Below are positions 15,928 through 25,480 of a stretch of 64,000 nt of DNA, piece by piece. Each line of letters begins with the position of its first letter. The first letter of the stretch is position 1. The notes under the pieces are model-generated. The model was given only the letters and a program-made list of their open reading frames with translations, was not told the DNA's origin and made no database searches. A program made the position numbers and the translations under genes. The stretch is taken from the NCBI RefSeq assembly GCF_008329945.1, contig NZ_CP035807.1, forward strand, positions 1,674,001-1,738,000, in the 5' to 3' direction. The DNA is from Thiospirochaeta perfilievii. GTDB taxonomy: Bacteria > Spirochaetota > Spirochaetia > DSM-2461.

Positions 15928-18266
15928 ATGAACAACAAGAAGATATCTCAGAAAGAGTTCAATCGAGCTCTTAAGCTAACACTACTTGGAGGAAGCTCAT
16001 TTACAATTTGGTTTTCAGTAGCTTCTCCTCAACCAATCTTTAATGTTTTTTTTACTAACTACCTTGGTGCAACATCCAGCCAGTTAGGTATATTAATTGG
16101 AATTGTTCAACTTGCCACACTATTTAATTTACTAAGTATTCTTATTTACGGGAAAATTAAAACAAGAAAAGCATATCTTGTTACTTGCCATTTAATACAT
16201 AGATTATTAGGAGTTTTGTTAGCAGTCTCCAGTTTTTACATGGCCAGAACAGGGGATAATAGAGGTGTAATAAAACTCATTTTTGTTGGATCTGCAATAA
16301 GTTGGATATTAGCTAGCTCTAGTGGTGCTGGTTGGTGGAGCTGGATGGCGGATCTAATTCCAGACAATATTAGGGCAACTTTTTTTGGACAAAGATCCTC
16401 AGTTATGAATATTGTTAATATTATATGGTTTATGGGAGTATCTGTTTTATTAGATACATGGACTAGTGTTAACGTATTTATAGTATATGGTGTTATATTC
16501 TCCATAGCCTCTATTGGTGGTTTAGCAGATATAATAATGATTGCATTTATAGTTGAACCGGAACAAAAAGAGAGGGAGAAGTTAACATTAGAGCACTTTT
16601 TAGAACCACTTAAAGATAGAAACTTTATTATATTCTCAATTGGTGTAGGTGTCTCTGTTTTTGCAGTAAATGTATTTGCACCATTTACATCCCCATATAT
16701 AACAGCTAAAGATACCATTGGAGCACCAAATACCTGGCTTGGTATTATGTTTGTAATTTCCCAGTTAACATGGATTTTAGTATCTCCATCCTGGGGATTA
16801 ATTATGGATAAGTTTGGAAGAAAACCAGTTTTGATGATAGGCTGCCTTTCTACCTTTGCAAACCTATTCTATTTTATTTTGTCACCAACTAACTACACAT
16901 TTATTCTTCCTGTAATTGCACTATCAAGTGGTCTATTAGCTCCTGCTCTTTGGGATGGAATTAACCAGATGATGTTATCCCTTACACCAGATAAAAATAG
17001 GACTGCCTTTGTAGCTTGGAATATGACCATAGTAGGTTTAGTCTCTGCTGGGGGGCCTATATTGGAGGGGTATTAAAGGATAAAACAGAAGGAATTGATC
17101 TTGTTGTATGGAGTAACTTTCATATAATTAACATTCATATTATTTTACTACTATCTATTGTTTTAGTTATCATAGGATTAATTATAATCTCAACAGTTAG
17201 TGAGAATAAGAGTAAACCCCTAAAATTTGTTGTTAGTAGAGTTGTTCGCCCAGGAGTATTTAGAACTTTTTCAAATATGGGAACACTAAGTGGTACAACT
17301 AACTCAAATAGAATAGAGAAGACATTAAGGGCTATTGATGGAGACTCTAATGATATTGCCCTAGACGATATAATTGCCAGACTGTACGACCCAGACTCTG
17401 ATGTTAGGGAAGAGGCCGCAAGGGCTTTAGGAAGGATTAAAAGTATAGAGGCTGTAGAGCCTTTAATAAAAGAACTAGATGATGAAAACTCAACAATTAG
17501 AAGTCAGGCCGCTTTATCCCTTGGAAAAATTGGAGATACAAACGCCCTTCCATCCCTATTTAACGCCCTTGATTCAGACTCGGAAGATGTACAAAATGCA
17601 TCGGTTAAAGCACTTGGAATGTTAGGAAGTGATGAATCTATTAAAAACCTATTAAAGCTATTTAGAACAGACTCAGAAAAACTTACAGCAAATGGTGCTG
17701 TTGCCATATCTCAACTTGGAGTTTTAGAGGCGGCATGGGATATAATACCAAAAATGCATACATCACAAAACCCGGTTTTAGCTAGTCAGCTGGCTATTGC
17801 TGTTGGAAACCTATTAGGAAAACCAGGGGAGTTTTACAAGTTTATTACAGGGAAAAACAGTAATAGATCCTCCCATATTAAAAGTCTTTTTACAGATGTA
17901 ATTAAAAACTCAGACAGGTTAATTGCCTCTTGCAGCCCATATAGACTCTCATCGGACTCTAAAAAGAAACTACTAATAAGACTTAAAAAGGTAGAGGGAT
18001 TGTTCTCTGAACATAGGCTTTCAGAATCCTTTGCTCTATTGGATATATGTGTAAAAACTATTGTTAAAACAATCCTACACTCTAATCATGAACTCAAAAA
18101 AGAGCGTTACCTAGAGGAGTTATTTCCCTTAGATGAGAAAATTGGTCTTTGGTGGTGGTTTGTAACCCAGGCAGAAGAGTTTTTAGAAACTTCTACCGAT
18201 GAAATAATTAAGATAGATATATTATTAACTCTCTACTTTATAAATACATTTAAGGGGAGAAAATAG
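15928..18266 (+). CDS. MFS-type transporter fused to HEAT repeats (frameshifted)
   Basis: Two overlapping frames (15928-17076 and 17016-18266) make one protein of about 779 aa if one G is added to the six-G run at 17050-17055: the upstream frame then reads SAGGAYIGGVLKDK and continues. Residues 1-430 form a major-facilitator transporter of about 12 helices (ILIGIVQLATLFN; GWWSWMADLIPDNIRATFFGQRSS). From about 465, HEAT repeats follow (VREEAARALGRI, IRSQAALSLGKIG, VQNASVKALGMLG), then a helical tail. This transporter/HEAT arrangement is unusual. It may be a base-calling error, a slippage site or a mutation. Substrate unknown. Confidence 0.75.
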
Positions 18267-18330
18267 CTCAAGTTTCACTTAAATGTAATTTTAAATCTCC
18301 TTTAATGCCATATTAGGAGTACTAGAACGA

Positions 18331-18346
18331 TGGCATCAAATTTGCA
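18331..18346 (+). promoter_or_regulatory. Sigma-54-type promoter of the MORN-like gene
   Basis: TGGCAT-CAAAT-TTGCA has the GG and GC pairs exactly 10 bases apart, as in the nifH, nifE and nifV promoters of this window. It predicts a start near 18357, giving a 17-base leader that contains AGGAG. Confidence 0.72.
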
Positions 18347-18373
18347 TTAAAAGTATGTAGATAGGAGATTAAT

Positions 18374-19300
18374 ATGTTTAACCAAGTTCCCAATATATCT
18401 TATTCCAATATTCATGGAGTATTAGAAAGCATACAACCCTTAGACAAAGTAGCTATATCCACAAAGGTTGGAACTCTTATACCAATATATAGAGTTGAAG
18501 ACCATGGACGAAAAAAGTTGACCCCTGTAAAGGTAGATCCACTAGGTAGAGTAAAATCCTTACAGTTACAAGATGTCACACAGGTTAATACAACAGTAGG
18601 AGAGATACCTACTGAGTTTATTACTTTTTATCCTAGCGGAAATATAAGAAGGGTTTTTCCTTTAAATGGAAAACTATCTGGTTACTGGTCAGAGGATAAT
18701 GAGTACAATCTGGCAAAGATAATAAGTATAAAGACCATGGTTGGAACTATATCCGTAAAACCTATATACGTACATTTCTACGAAACAGGAGAGTTAAAGA
18801 GTATTACTTTCTGGCCAAAGGAGAGAGTATTAATTAATACCAGATATGGGGAAATTAAAATAAAAACAGGTATATCCTTTTATAAATCCGGTAGAGTTAA
18901 GTCCTTTGAACCAGATTCACAGATTAGTATTGAGACACCAATTGGGAACTTGTTAGCATATGACCCAGATCCCATAGGGATAAATGGGGAGAAAAACTCC
19001 CTCTCATTTAACGAGGAAGGAGATGTAATAACAATTTCAACTATAAGTTCTGAGGTAATAGTAGTAGATAATAAAGGTATGGAAAACATTTTTACTCCAG
19101 ATGTTCAACCAAGTAGATGTGATGATGAGATATTTATAATAAAACCTCTTAAGATTGAGTTCCATGGTGATGAAGTTATTTTTAAATACGGTTTTAAAAC
19201 TATTGGAAAATCAAAAAATAATTCAGAGTTTATTATAAAAGAGTTTACTTCCAATAAGGTCCAGAATTGTAACTTATCTTCTTGCTCCAAAAGTTCATAA
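18374..19300 (+). CDS. MORN/YwqK-like repeat protein, candidate nif-regulon member
   Basis: 308 aa with no signal peptide or membrane helix. At least four repeats of the form (F/H)Y-x-(S/T)-G-x-(L/I/V)-(K/R)-S occur: FYPSGNIRRVF near 77, FYETGELKSI near 135, FYKSGRVKSF near 174 and FNEEGDVITI near 214. They resemble YwqK/MORN-2 repeats and alternate with segments ending in an (I/V)(N/G)T-x-(V/Y)G pattern. The tail has NCNLSSC. The function is unknown. The sigma-54-type promoter and the position beside nifA suggest expression during nitrogen fixation. Its 3' end overlaps the convergent GNAT gene by 56 bases. Confidence 0.75.
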   Translation: MFNQVPNISYSNIHGVLESIQPLDKVAISTKVGTLIPIYRVEDHGRKKLTPVKVDPLGRVKSLQLQDVTQVNTTVGEIPTEFITFYPSGNIRRVFPLNGKLSGYWSEDNEYNLAKIISIKTMVGTISVKPIYVHFYETGELKSITFWPKERVLINTRYGEIKIKTGISFYKSGRVKSFEPDSQISIETPIGNLLAYDPDPIGINGEKNSLSFNEEGDVITISTISSEVIVVDNKGMENIFTPDVQPSRCDDEIFIIKPLKIEFHGDEVIFKYGFKTIGKSKNNSEFIIKEFTSNKVQNCNLSSCSKSS

Positions 19301-19763
19301 CTGGAGTAGACTCTTTAAAACCAAGGGAGGAGTATAAGTTTCTTGCTACACTGTTATCCTCCCTTACTTCAAGGGTTACCTTAGCACAGGTTAACTCCCT
19401 AGCCTTATTTATTATAAACTCCATTAATAGTCTGCCAAAGCCTAGGCCTCTAAACTTTTTTAGAATACATATATCGTGGATATTTATAACATCACCTACC
19501 AAAAAGGTGCTAAAAGTAGTAAAACATACAGCACCCCCCACTAACTCTTTTTTTGAGAATATGAGGAAAACTAAAAGATTGGGATGATCCCTGAATTTAT
19601 TAGCTAAAATCTCCCTCTCTTTTATAGTATAAGGAGGAGAGCTTCCCATGGAATCTTTTTTATAATTATCCAGGACTTTTATAATGGAAAATATATCCTC
19701 TGGATTCTTTAGATCTGCTAAACGGACTATAAATTCATTTGAACTTATCAATATCGATTCCAT
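19245..19763 (-). CDS. GNAT family N-acetyltransferase
   Basis: 172 aa from the ATG at 19763. The acetyl-CoA loop is RGLGFGRLLMEF near 103, followed by the DNSVARNLYSSLGF motif typical of RimI-like acetyltransferases near 137. The target (protein N-terminus or small amine) cannot be told from sequence. The start lies inside the end of nifA, so it is the last gene of the nifENB-fdx-V-A unit and probably co-expressed with it; a direct nif role is not established. Confidence 0.85.
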   Translation of the reverse strand: MESILISSNEFIVRLADLKNPEDIFSIIKVLDNYKKDSMGSSPPYTIKEREILANKFRDHPNLLVFLIFSKKELVGGAVCFTTFSTFLVGDVINIHDICILKKFRGLGFGRLLMEFIINKARELTCAKVTLEVREDNSVARNLYSSLGFKESTPVMNFWSKKISYNSGPYWK

Positions 19764-21279
19764 ACTTCTCAACCCTTAAACCAAACTGTCTATATGTTAT
19801 TCCAAGGTTAGTTGCTGCAGCCCTAATTTTACCACGGGTTCTTTTAAGCTCTTCAATTACAAACTCATACTCTACAAGGTCTAAATGACGTTGTAACTTC
19901 CCACTATCTTCAGGTATAACATTTCCAATTGTCTGTAGTGATGGAGGAAGGTTGTAACCATGTATAACTTCATCCTCAGCTAAAATTACAGCTCGCTCTA
20001 TACAGTTTTCCAGTTCTCTAACATTTCCAGGCCAATGGTATGACATTAACATATCTATAGCTGGGGTAGATATTCGAGTAACCAAATTATTTGTAATTTC
20101 CGAATATTTTTTAATAAACATATCCACTAATAAGGGAATATCCGTTTTTCTGTCCCTAAGAGGAGGCACCATTATTGGAAAAACATTTAGCCTATAATAG
20201 AGGTCGAGTCTAAACTCTCCATCTTCAACTAACTGAAGCAGATCTCTATGGGTTGCGGCTATAACTCTAACATCAATTTTAACCTGCTCATTTGTTCCTA
20301 CTTTCTCAATCTCCCTCTCCTGTAATACACGGAGTAGTTTTGACTGGGCTGTAAGGGATAACTCCCCTACCTCATCTAAGAATATCGACCCTCCATCTGC
20401 TGCTTGGAACTTCCCCTCTTTCTCTGTTATGGCACCGGTAAAAGCACCTTTACCATGACCAAAAAGTTCACTCTCGATTAAGGACTCTGGTAATGCAGCA
20501 CAGTTAAAAGTAACAAAAGGTTTTGTTGCTCTATCACTGGAGTAGTGTATAGCCTGGGCAACTAACTCTTTACCAGATCCACTCTCTCCAAATATAATTG
20601 CAGTAGAACTTGTTTTTGATATTTTCTCTATAAGTTCATACATATTCTGCATAATGCTAGAGTTTCCAATTATATTTTTAGGATTGTATTTCTGTTTTAA
20701 ACTATCTTGTAACCTATTATTCTCCATGGATAGTGTCTGTTCCTCGTGTATGGCCCGATGTAACTGTACAGATTTAGAGATCATGGTAGTAATTATTTTT
20801 AAGATTTTTAAATCATCATCTATAAACCTTCTCTCATCATAGGGTTTATCGATACTAAGTGAGCCTATTACTTCCGAGGTTGTTTTTACAGGAACACATA
20901 TAAATGCAATTTTTTTATCCATTCCAGAGCTACCGGTTCTATTTAAAAACCTCTCATCACTTGTAATATCTGGAATGACAATAGCCTCTCCACTCTCTAC
21001 AACTTTCCCAGTTATTCCCTCACCTAGCTGATATATACCCTTAGACTTCTCCTCATCTGTCATCCCAAAGGAAGAAGAGACTATAATACTTGAATTCTTC
21101 CTATTAAATATTGAGACCATTCCCCGTATAATTCCAAGATCTTCCCCCATAAAATTCATTAATTTGGGTAAAAGATCCTTCAAATCTTCTCCTGGAGTCA
21201 TTTTTGAGGCTATTTTGAGTAACAATGATAGGTTTTTACTATGACGCTCTTTACATTCATCTTTTTTACACTCACTCAT
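19735..21279 (-). CDS. nifA: Sigma-54 activator, NifA/AnfA type
   Basis: 514 aa. An N-terminal Cys pair (CKKDEC, residues 4-9) resembles that of AnfA. A GAF domain spans about 20-165. The AAA+ domain (from about 200) has Walker A GESGSGKE near 230, the sigma-54 loop GAFTGA near 273, and Walker B IFLDEVGEL. A C-terminal Fis-type helix-turn-helix is at 477-510 (AAATNLGITYRQFGLRVEKYG). The location after nifV points to control of the nif genes. The ATGA overlap with nifV couples their translation. AGGAG precedes the start. Confidence 0.9.
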   Translation of the reverse strand: MSECKKDECKERHSKNLSLLLKIASKMTPGEDLKDLLPKLMNFMGEDLGIIRGMVSIFNRKNSSIIVSSSFGMTDEEKSKGIYQLGEGITGKVVESGEAIVIPDITSDERFLNRTGSSGMDKKIAFICVPVKTTSEVIGSLSIDKPYDERRFIDDDLKILKIITTMISKSVQLHRAIHEEQTLSMENNRLQDSLKQKYNPKNIIGNSSIMQNMYELIEKISKTSSTAIIFGESGSGKELVAQAIHYSSDRATKPFVTFNCAALPESLIESELFGHGKGAFTGAITEKEGKFQAADGGSIFLDEVGELSLTAQSKLLRVLQEREIEKVGTNEQVKIDVRVIAATHRDLLQLVEDGEFRLDLYYRLNVFPIMVPPLRDRKTDIPLLVDMFIKKYSEITNNLVTRISTPAIDMLMSYHWPGNVRELENCIERAVILAEDEVIHGYNLPPSLQTIGNVIPEDSGKLQRHLDLVEYEFVIEELKRTRGKIRAAATNLGITYRQFGLRVEKYGIDIDKFK

Positions 21280-22403
21280 ATAAGATCTCCTAAATATTCC
21301 GAATTATAAATCTTTAAAACCTCATCCCTTGTTAAAAAATTGTGCTTTTTCCGAGCTTCATACTTAAATTTATACATAAACTTCTCCAAGTTTTTTATAT
21401 TAGTGTTAACTCCAAAACTATTTAGAATATTTAGTACATTGGACTTCCCTGAGTGTGAACCAACAACTAACCTATACTTAGATAACCCCTTTTCCTCAGG
21501 AATAAATGGTTGGTATGCCAAAGGGTTTTTTAAAAGTGTATGCCCGTGTATACCAGATTCATGGGTAAAAGCGTTTTTTCCAACAATAGGTTGATCTAGG
21601 GGAATAACCCTTCCTGTATATTTAGAAACTAAGGAACACAGGGGCTTTATCCTATTAATTTTGATTTTTGATTTTAGATTTTTATGCATATCTAAGGTAA
21701 AAGCCAACTGCTCTAAGGGTGTATTCCCTGCCCTCTCCCCAATTCCATTAATGGTAACATTTACAGAGTTTGCACCAGCTTCTAAAGCCATAATAGAATT
21801 TCCCAGAGCCAGCCCTAGGTCATTATGTCCATGGAAATCAATTTTGCCCATAAAAAGAGTTCTATACTTTAATATAAGATTATATACATCTAGAGGCATA
21901 GATGATCCAACTGTATCGGAAAACCGTATTCTATAAAGCTTTTTATCCTGTGCTATTGAACAAAGTTCTAACACTCTCTCTTCTGGAGATCTAAAACTAT
22001 CCTGGATTCCAATAGAGACATTCTCAAAATGTTCTAAAGAGTAATCCAAGATAGAATCAACCCTACCAATAACTTTCTGCCATGAACCTAATTGATAGGG
22101 AGTGTGATAATATGAAACAGGAATGGATATATGAATTGTATTAACACCAGTTTTATACACCTGTTTTACATCATCAAGATTGAATCTTGACCACGCTGAG
22201 ACCCTTGTATGTAAACTCTCTCTACCTAGGGATTTAACAAAATCAAACTCTTTAGAGCCCATTCTAGGAATACCAGCTTCGATCTCATCTATACCAATAT
22301 CCGTTAATGACTCTACAATGTCCCACTTCTCTTTAGTAGAAAAGCTTATACCCGGAGCTTGTTCTCCATCCCTTAGGGTTGTATCAACAATTTCAACATC
22401 CAT
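21276..22403 (-). CDS. nifV: Homocitrate synthase NifV
   Basis: 375 aa. It condenses acetyl-CoA and 2-oxoglutarate to homocitrate, the organic ligand of FeMo-cofactor. Family motifs: VDTTLRDGEQAPG near 5, DIGIDEIEAGIP near 38, the metal-binding HGHNDLGLA near 192 and GNAFTHESGIHGH near 274. The ATG at 22403 is chosen by family length. No ribosome site precedes it, and it coincides with the predicted start of transcription from a sigma-54 promoter, so the mRNA may be leaderless. nifA overlaps its end by four bases. Confidence 0.92.
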   Translation of the reverse strand: MDVEIVDTTLRDGEQAPGISFSTKEKWDIVESLTDIGIDEIEAGIPRMGSKEFDFVKSLGRESLHTRVSAWSRFNLDDVKQVYKTGVNTIHISIPVSYYHTPYQLGSWQKVIGRVDSILDYSLEHFENVSIGIQDSFRSPEERVLELCSIAQDKKLYRIRFSDTVGSSMPLDVYNLILKYRTLFMGKIDFHGHNDLGLALGNSIMALEAGANSVNVTINGIGERAGNTPLEQLAFTLDMHKNLKSKIKINRIKPLCSLVSKYTGRVIPLDQPIVGKNAFTHESGIHGHTLLKNPLAYQPFIPEEKGLSKYRLVVGSHSGKSNVLNILNSFGVNTNIKNLEKFMYKFKYEARKKHNFLTRDEVLKIYNSEYLGDLI

Positions 22404-22413
22404 ACTTACTAAA

Positions 22414-22429
22414 AGCAATATTAGTGCCA
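22414..22429 (-). promoter_or_regulatory. Sigma-54 promoter of nifV
   Basis: On the minus strand TGGCAC-TAATA-TTGCT is a full -24/-12 match. With the C of GC as -12 (22415), +1 falls on 22403, the A of the nifV ATG. Confidence 0.78.
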
Positions 22430-22520
22430 AGAATATTACTTAATAGAATTGGATATTCAACTCAAATAGTTACATTTTTGTTAGAAATTTATCTATTCTT
22501 AATACCTAAATGTTCCTTTT

Positions 22521-22828
22521 TTAAGCAATTACGTAATCAACATTAATTTCATCCTCTTCTAAACTGTCTAATATTGCATCAATATCATCTTCGCTATTGA
22601 TTCCTCCATACCAGGTATTATCAGGGTAGATAACCATAGCAGGCCCCCTATCACAGACCTTTAGACAACTAGTTAGGGACAACATAATATCTGTTAAACC
22701 TCGCTCGTCTAACTCTTCCTGTAGGTATTGAATTAGAGCTACTCCACCACTCTTATCACAGATTCCCTGGGGGTTCCATTTGCTCTAAAACTAGCACATA
22801 AAAAAATGTGTTTTCTTGGTTTCTCCAT
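22521..22828 (-). CDS. [2Fe-2S] thioredoxin-like ferredoxin (frameshifted)
   Basis: As read, the frame stops after 29 codons. Adding one base to the five-C run at 22770-22774 (minus-strand C) restores 102 aa with HIFLCASFRANG, QGICDKSGG, TSCLKVCDRGPAM and a C-terminal acidic tail. The four Cys are placed as in clostridial/Azotobacter-type thioredoxin-like [2Fe-2S] ferredoxins, which often sit in nif clusters and may donate electrons to nitrogenase or its assembly. AGGAG precedes the ATG. It lies between nifB and nifV. Confidence 0.8.
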
Positions 22829-22849
22829 ATAATTCTCCTATATTAATTT

Positions 22850-24127
22850 TTAACTACAACCACCACCGGAGCCACTACATGCAACACCGCACTCTTTACT
22901 TCTACAAGCCATTGGACTTAAAGATTGGCCATTAAATGCCTTATTTACCGCATCGTCTAAGAGTCCTTCAATTTGGTAGACCTTTATCCCTTTGGACTCT
23001 AAAACCCTCTTAGGTCTTTCTCCAATACCGTTTAAAATAATGGCTTTGCAGTCTGTAAAACCATCTGCTAAGCTCTCCCACCTTGATTGACCACCTCCTG
23101 GTTTTGTGGTAATTCGCCTCTCTTTTAATAAAACTTTTCCATCTACCTGTTCATATACTGCTAAACTACTTGCCTCACCTAGGTGCTGATTAATTAAATA
23201 CCCCTCCCTAGATGCAACTGCTATATATGGCCTATTTTCATTAGGAAAAATAGACATTTTAGATGCGTGTTGCATTAATCCAGCCCATTTAGAGCTATCT
23301 TTATCTGTTAGTTTTCCAACTGCATCGGCCCTACACCTTTGGCAATGTTTCATCTGGGGAAGGTACTTTCCTGCTCTATTTTTTATATCAAACATCATGT
23401 CATGGTCTGGTTCTTCAAGGGAGCCAAAAGTTGCTCCTTCGACAGGAATCATTGGAATACAGTTAAAAATATCCACTCCTCTTTTAGTCATCTCCTTTGC
23501 AATATCAACAATGTGGTGGTCATTAATCCCAGGGATTACTATAGAGTTCACCTTTACTGTAATCCCATGATCCTTTAAAGATGCTATGGCAGCTAATTGA
23601 TTTTCAAGAAGAAGAGTTGCTCCCTCAATTCCCCTAAATATTCGTTTTCCTACCTTGATCCAGTCATATATTAAAGCTCCTATTTCGGCTTTTATAGCAT
23701 TAACAGTTATAGTTACATGGCTTACCCCAATCTCAGCTAAGTCATTTATAGATGGTAGAACATTTAGACCGTTTGTAGAGACACACAAAATAGCATCTGG
23801 ATGTTCTCTTCGTATAAGTCTCATAGTATTTATGGTCTGCTCCGAGTTAGCAAAGGGATCTCCTGGACCTGCTATACCTGCAACGGATATTGGTATCTCC
23901 TTTGATATTTCATCAAAGAACCATGAGGCTTGTCCTGGTGATAGAATTGAACTAGTAACCCCTGGTCTTGATTCATTTACACAGTCATAATCTCTATTGC
24001 AAAAATTACACTGAACATTACATGCTGGAGCTACAGGAAGATGAACTCTTCCATAAGTTTTTGCAGCTTCTTTGTTAAAACACGGATGTTTTGCTGTATC
24101 TAAACCTTTACTATTTATTTTACTCAT
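22850..24127 (-). CDS. nifB: FeMo-cofactor biosynthesis protein NifB
   Basis: 425 aa. A radical-SAM domain carries CNVQCNFCNRDYDC near 36 (CxxxCxxC) and AGPGDPFAN near 94; it builds the 8Fe core NifB-co with SAM. A C-terminal NifX-like domain begins near 302 (YIAVASREGYLINQHLG), so this is the fused form of NifB. It ends in a Cys/Ser/Gly tail (CRSKECGVACSGSGGGC). Upstream nifN ends 19 bases before its ATG, with AGGGG in the gap. The [2Fe-2S] ferredoxin gene follows. Confidence 0.96.
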   Translation of the reverse strand: MSKINSKGLDTAKHPCFNKEAAKTYGRVHLPVAPACNVQCNFCNRDYDCVNESRPGVTSSILSPGQASWFFDEISKEIPISVAGIAGPGDPFANSEQTINTMRLIRREHPDAILCVSTNGLNVLPSINDLAEIGVSHVTITVNAIKAEIGALIYDWIKVGKRIFRGIEGATLLLENQLAAIASLKDHGITVKVNSIVIPGINDHHIVDIAKEMTKRGVDIFNCIPMIPVEGATFGSLEEPDHDMMFDIKNRAGKYLPQMKHCQRCRADAVGKLTDKDSSKWAGLMQHASKMSIFPNENRPYIAVASREGYLINQHLGEASSLAVYEQVDGKVLLKERRITTKPGGGQSRWESLADGFTDCKAIILNGIGERPKRVLESKGIKVYQIEGLLDDAVNKAFNGQSLSPMACRSKECGVACSGSGGGCS

Positions 24128-24145
24128 AATATTTCCCCTAAACTT

Positions 24146-25480
24146 TTATTGATAAGCATATCCAACTGGAGATGCATCCTGTTTTGCAGTTAAAAGAGTA
24201 TTAGTTACATGATCTAAAAGATTCATGGCTCCTTTATACCCTATATGTAGAAATCTTGGCCCTCCAATTCTGTCATGAATTGGGAAACCACACCGAACAA
24301 AGGGGATATCTCTATCCCTTGCAATCTTATACCCCTTGCTATTACCAATTATCAGGTCAATTTCAACTCCCTCTAATAAGTCATCCAATGTTTTAAAATC
24401 AACATCTGCCTTAATTACTTCAGGGGCTGTAAACTCTAAACAGCTTTTAATATATTTCTCAAACTCTTTAAATGGAGTTCCACAGGCACAAATAACTGGA
24501 GTAATTCCTACCTCATCCAAGAAAGATGCTATGCCTGCAACAAAGTCCGCATCACCATAAACAACAGCTCTTTTTCCAAATGTATATTTATGACTATCTG
24601 CATAGGCATCTATTAATCGTGCCCTCTCTTTTAAGTAGTATTGATTAGTTCTATTTCCACTTTTTTTACATAACAGTTGAGTAAGATCATCGCACCCTCT
24701 AACACCTATAGGAGGTCTTAAAGGAAAATATTCTACTCCATTTTCACTTTCTAGAGTTTTACCAGGATTGATCCCATCCTCTAAAAATGGGCTAAACCCA
24801 ATTGAGAAGTCGGCAAGATAACTAGCGCCTATTTTTTTAAGTGGGGTTCCTCCAGGGGCTATAGGCAGATACTCCCCCCATATCCCACCATCTAAGGTCT
24901 CTGAGTAGTCGGGCATAACCATAAAGTTATCAAAATAGGAGGCAACTAACTGCTTTAAATACCTTAGATCCGCTGTAGAATAAATTGATGGGAATATATT
25001 TAAACTTTGAATCTTCTCTTTTTCCCGCTTTTTTTCTTTTACTAAACTAGTTACAGCAGCATAATATCCACTTAAGTGGGCACCACCAAAGGGAGGAGGT
25101 GTAATTGCAAGGATTTCCCCATCAACTTCTTTATTACACTCCCTACAATATGCAGCAACATCATCCCCTATTGTTTCTGATAGACATGTTGCAGATACAG
25201 CTATAAGTTTAGGGTCATACTTTTGTTTTACATTTAAAATTGCGGATTTAAGATTGCTTTTTCCACCAAAAATAGCAGAAGTCTCACTAAAACTAGAGGA
25301 GGCAATATCCAAGGGTTCCTTAAAATGGCTAATCATATACCTTCTTATATAAGTAGCACAGCCCTGGGAGCCGTGCATTATAGACATAGCTCCTTCAATC
25401 CCCTTTACCGCCAGACTTACTCCTAATGGTGAGCAAACTTTACAAGGATTTGTTGTTGATACATAATCATCTTCTATCAT
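24146..25480 (-). CDS. nifN: FeMo-cofactor scaffold protein NifN
   Basis: 444 aa. The N-terminus has CKVCSPLG and HGSQGCATYIRRY, and SATCLSETIGDD follows near 126, as in NifN/NifK-type proteins. With NifE it forms the scaffold on which NifB-co matures. The ATG at 25480 overlaps the nifE stop (ATGA) and has GGGAG before it; an upstream in-frame ATG at 25525 is inside nifE and has no ribosome site. It is not NifK because true NifK is present at 30684-32054. Confidence 0.93.
   Translation of the reverse strand: MIEDDYVSTTNPCKVCSPLGVSLAVKGIEGAMSIMHGSQGCATYIRRYMISHFKEPLDIASSSFSETSAIFGGKSNLKSAILNVKQKYDPKLIAVSATCLSETIGDDVAAYCRECNKEVDGEILAITPPPFGGAHLSGYYAAVTSLVKEKKREKEKIQSLNIFPSIYSTADLRYLKQLVASYFDNFMVMPDYSETLDGGIWGEYLPIAPGGTPLKKIGASYLADFSIGFSPFLEDGINPGKTLESENGVEYFPLRPPIGVRGCDDLTQLLCKKSGNRTNQYYLKERARLIDAYADSHKYTFGKRAVVYGDADFVAGIASFLDEVGITPVICACGTPFKEFEKYIKSCLEFTAPEVIKADVDFKTLDDLLEGVEIDLIIGNSKGYKIARDRDIPFVRCGFPIHDRIGGPRFLHIGYKGAMNLLDHVTNTLLTAKQDASPVGYAYQ

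Noticed and set aside
23339-23990. Plus-strand reading frames inside nifB
   Set aside because: They are antisense shadows of a strongly conserved gene and have no ribosome sites.
24146-25480. Alternative nitrogenase subunits (vnf/anf) in place of nifEN
   Set aside because: No AnfG/VnfG delta subunit gene is present and the pair directly precedes nifB, as nifEN does.
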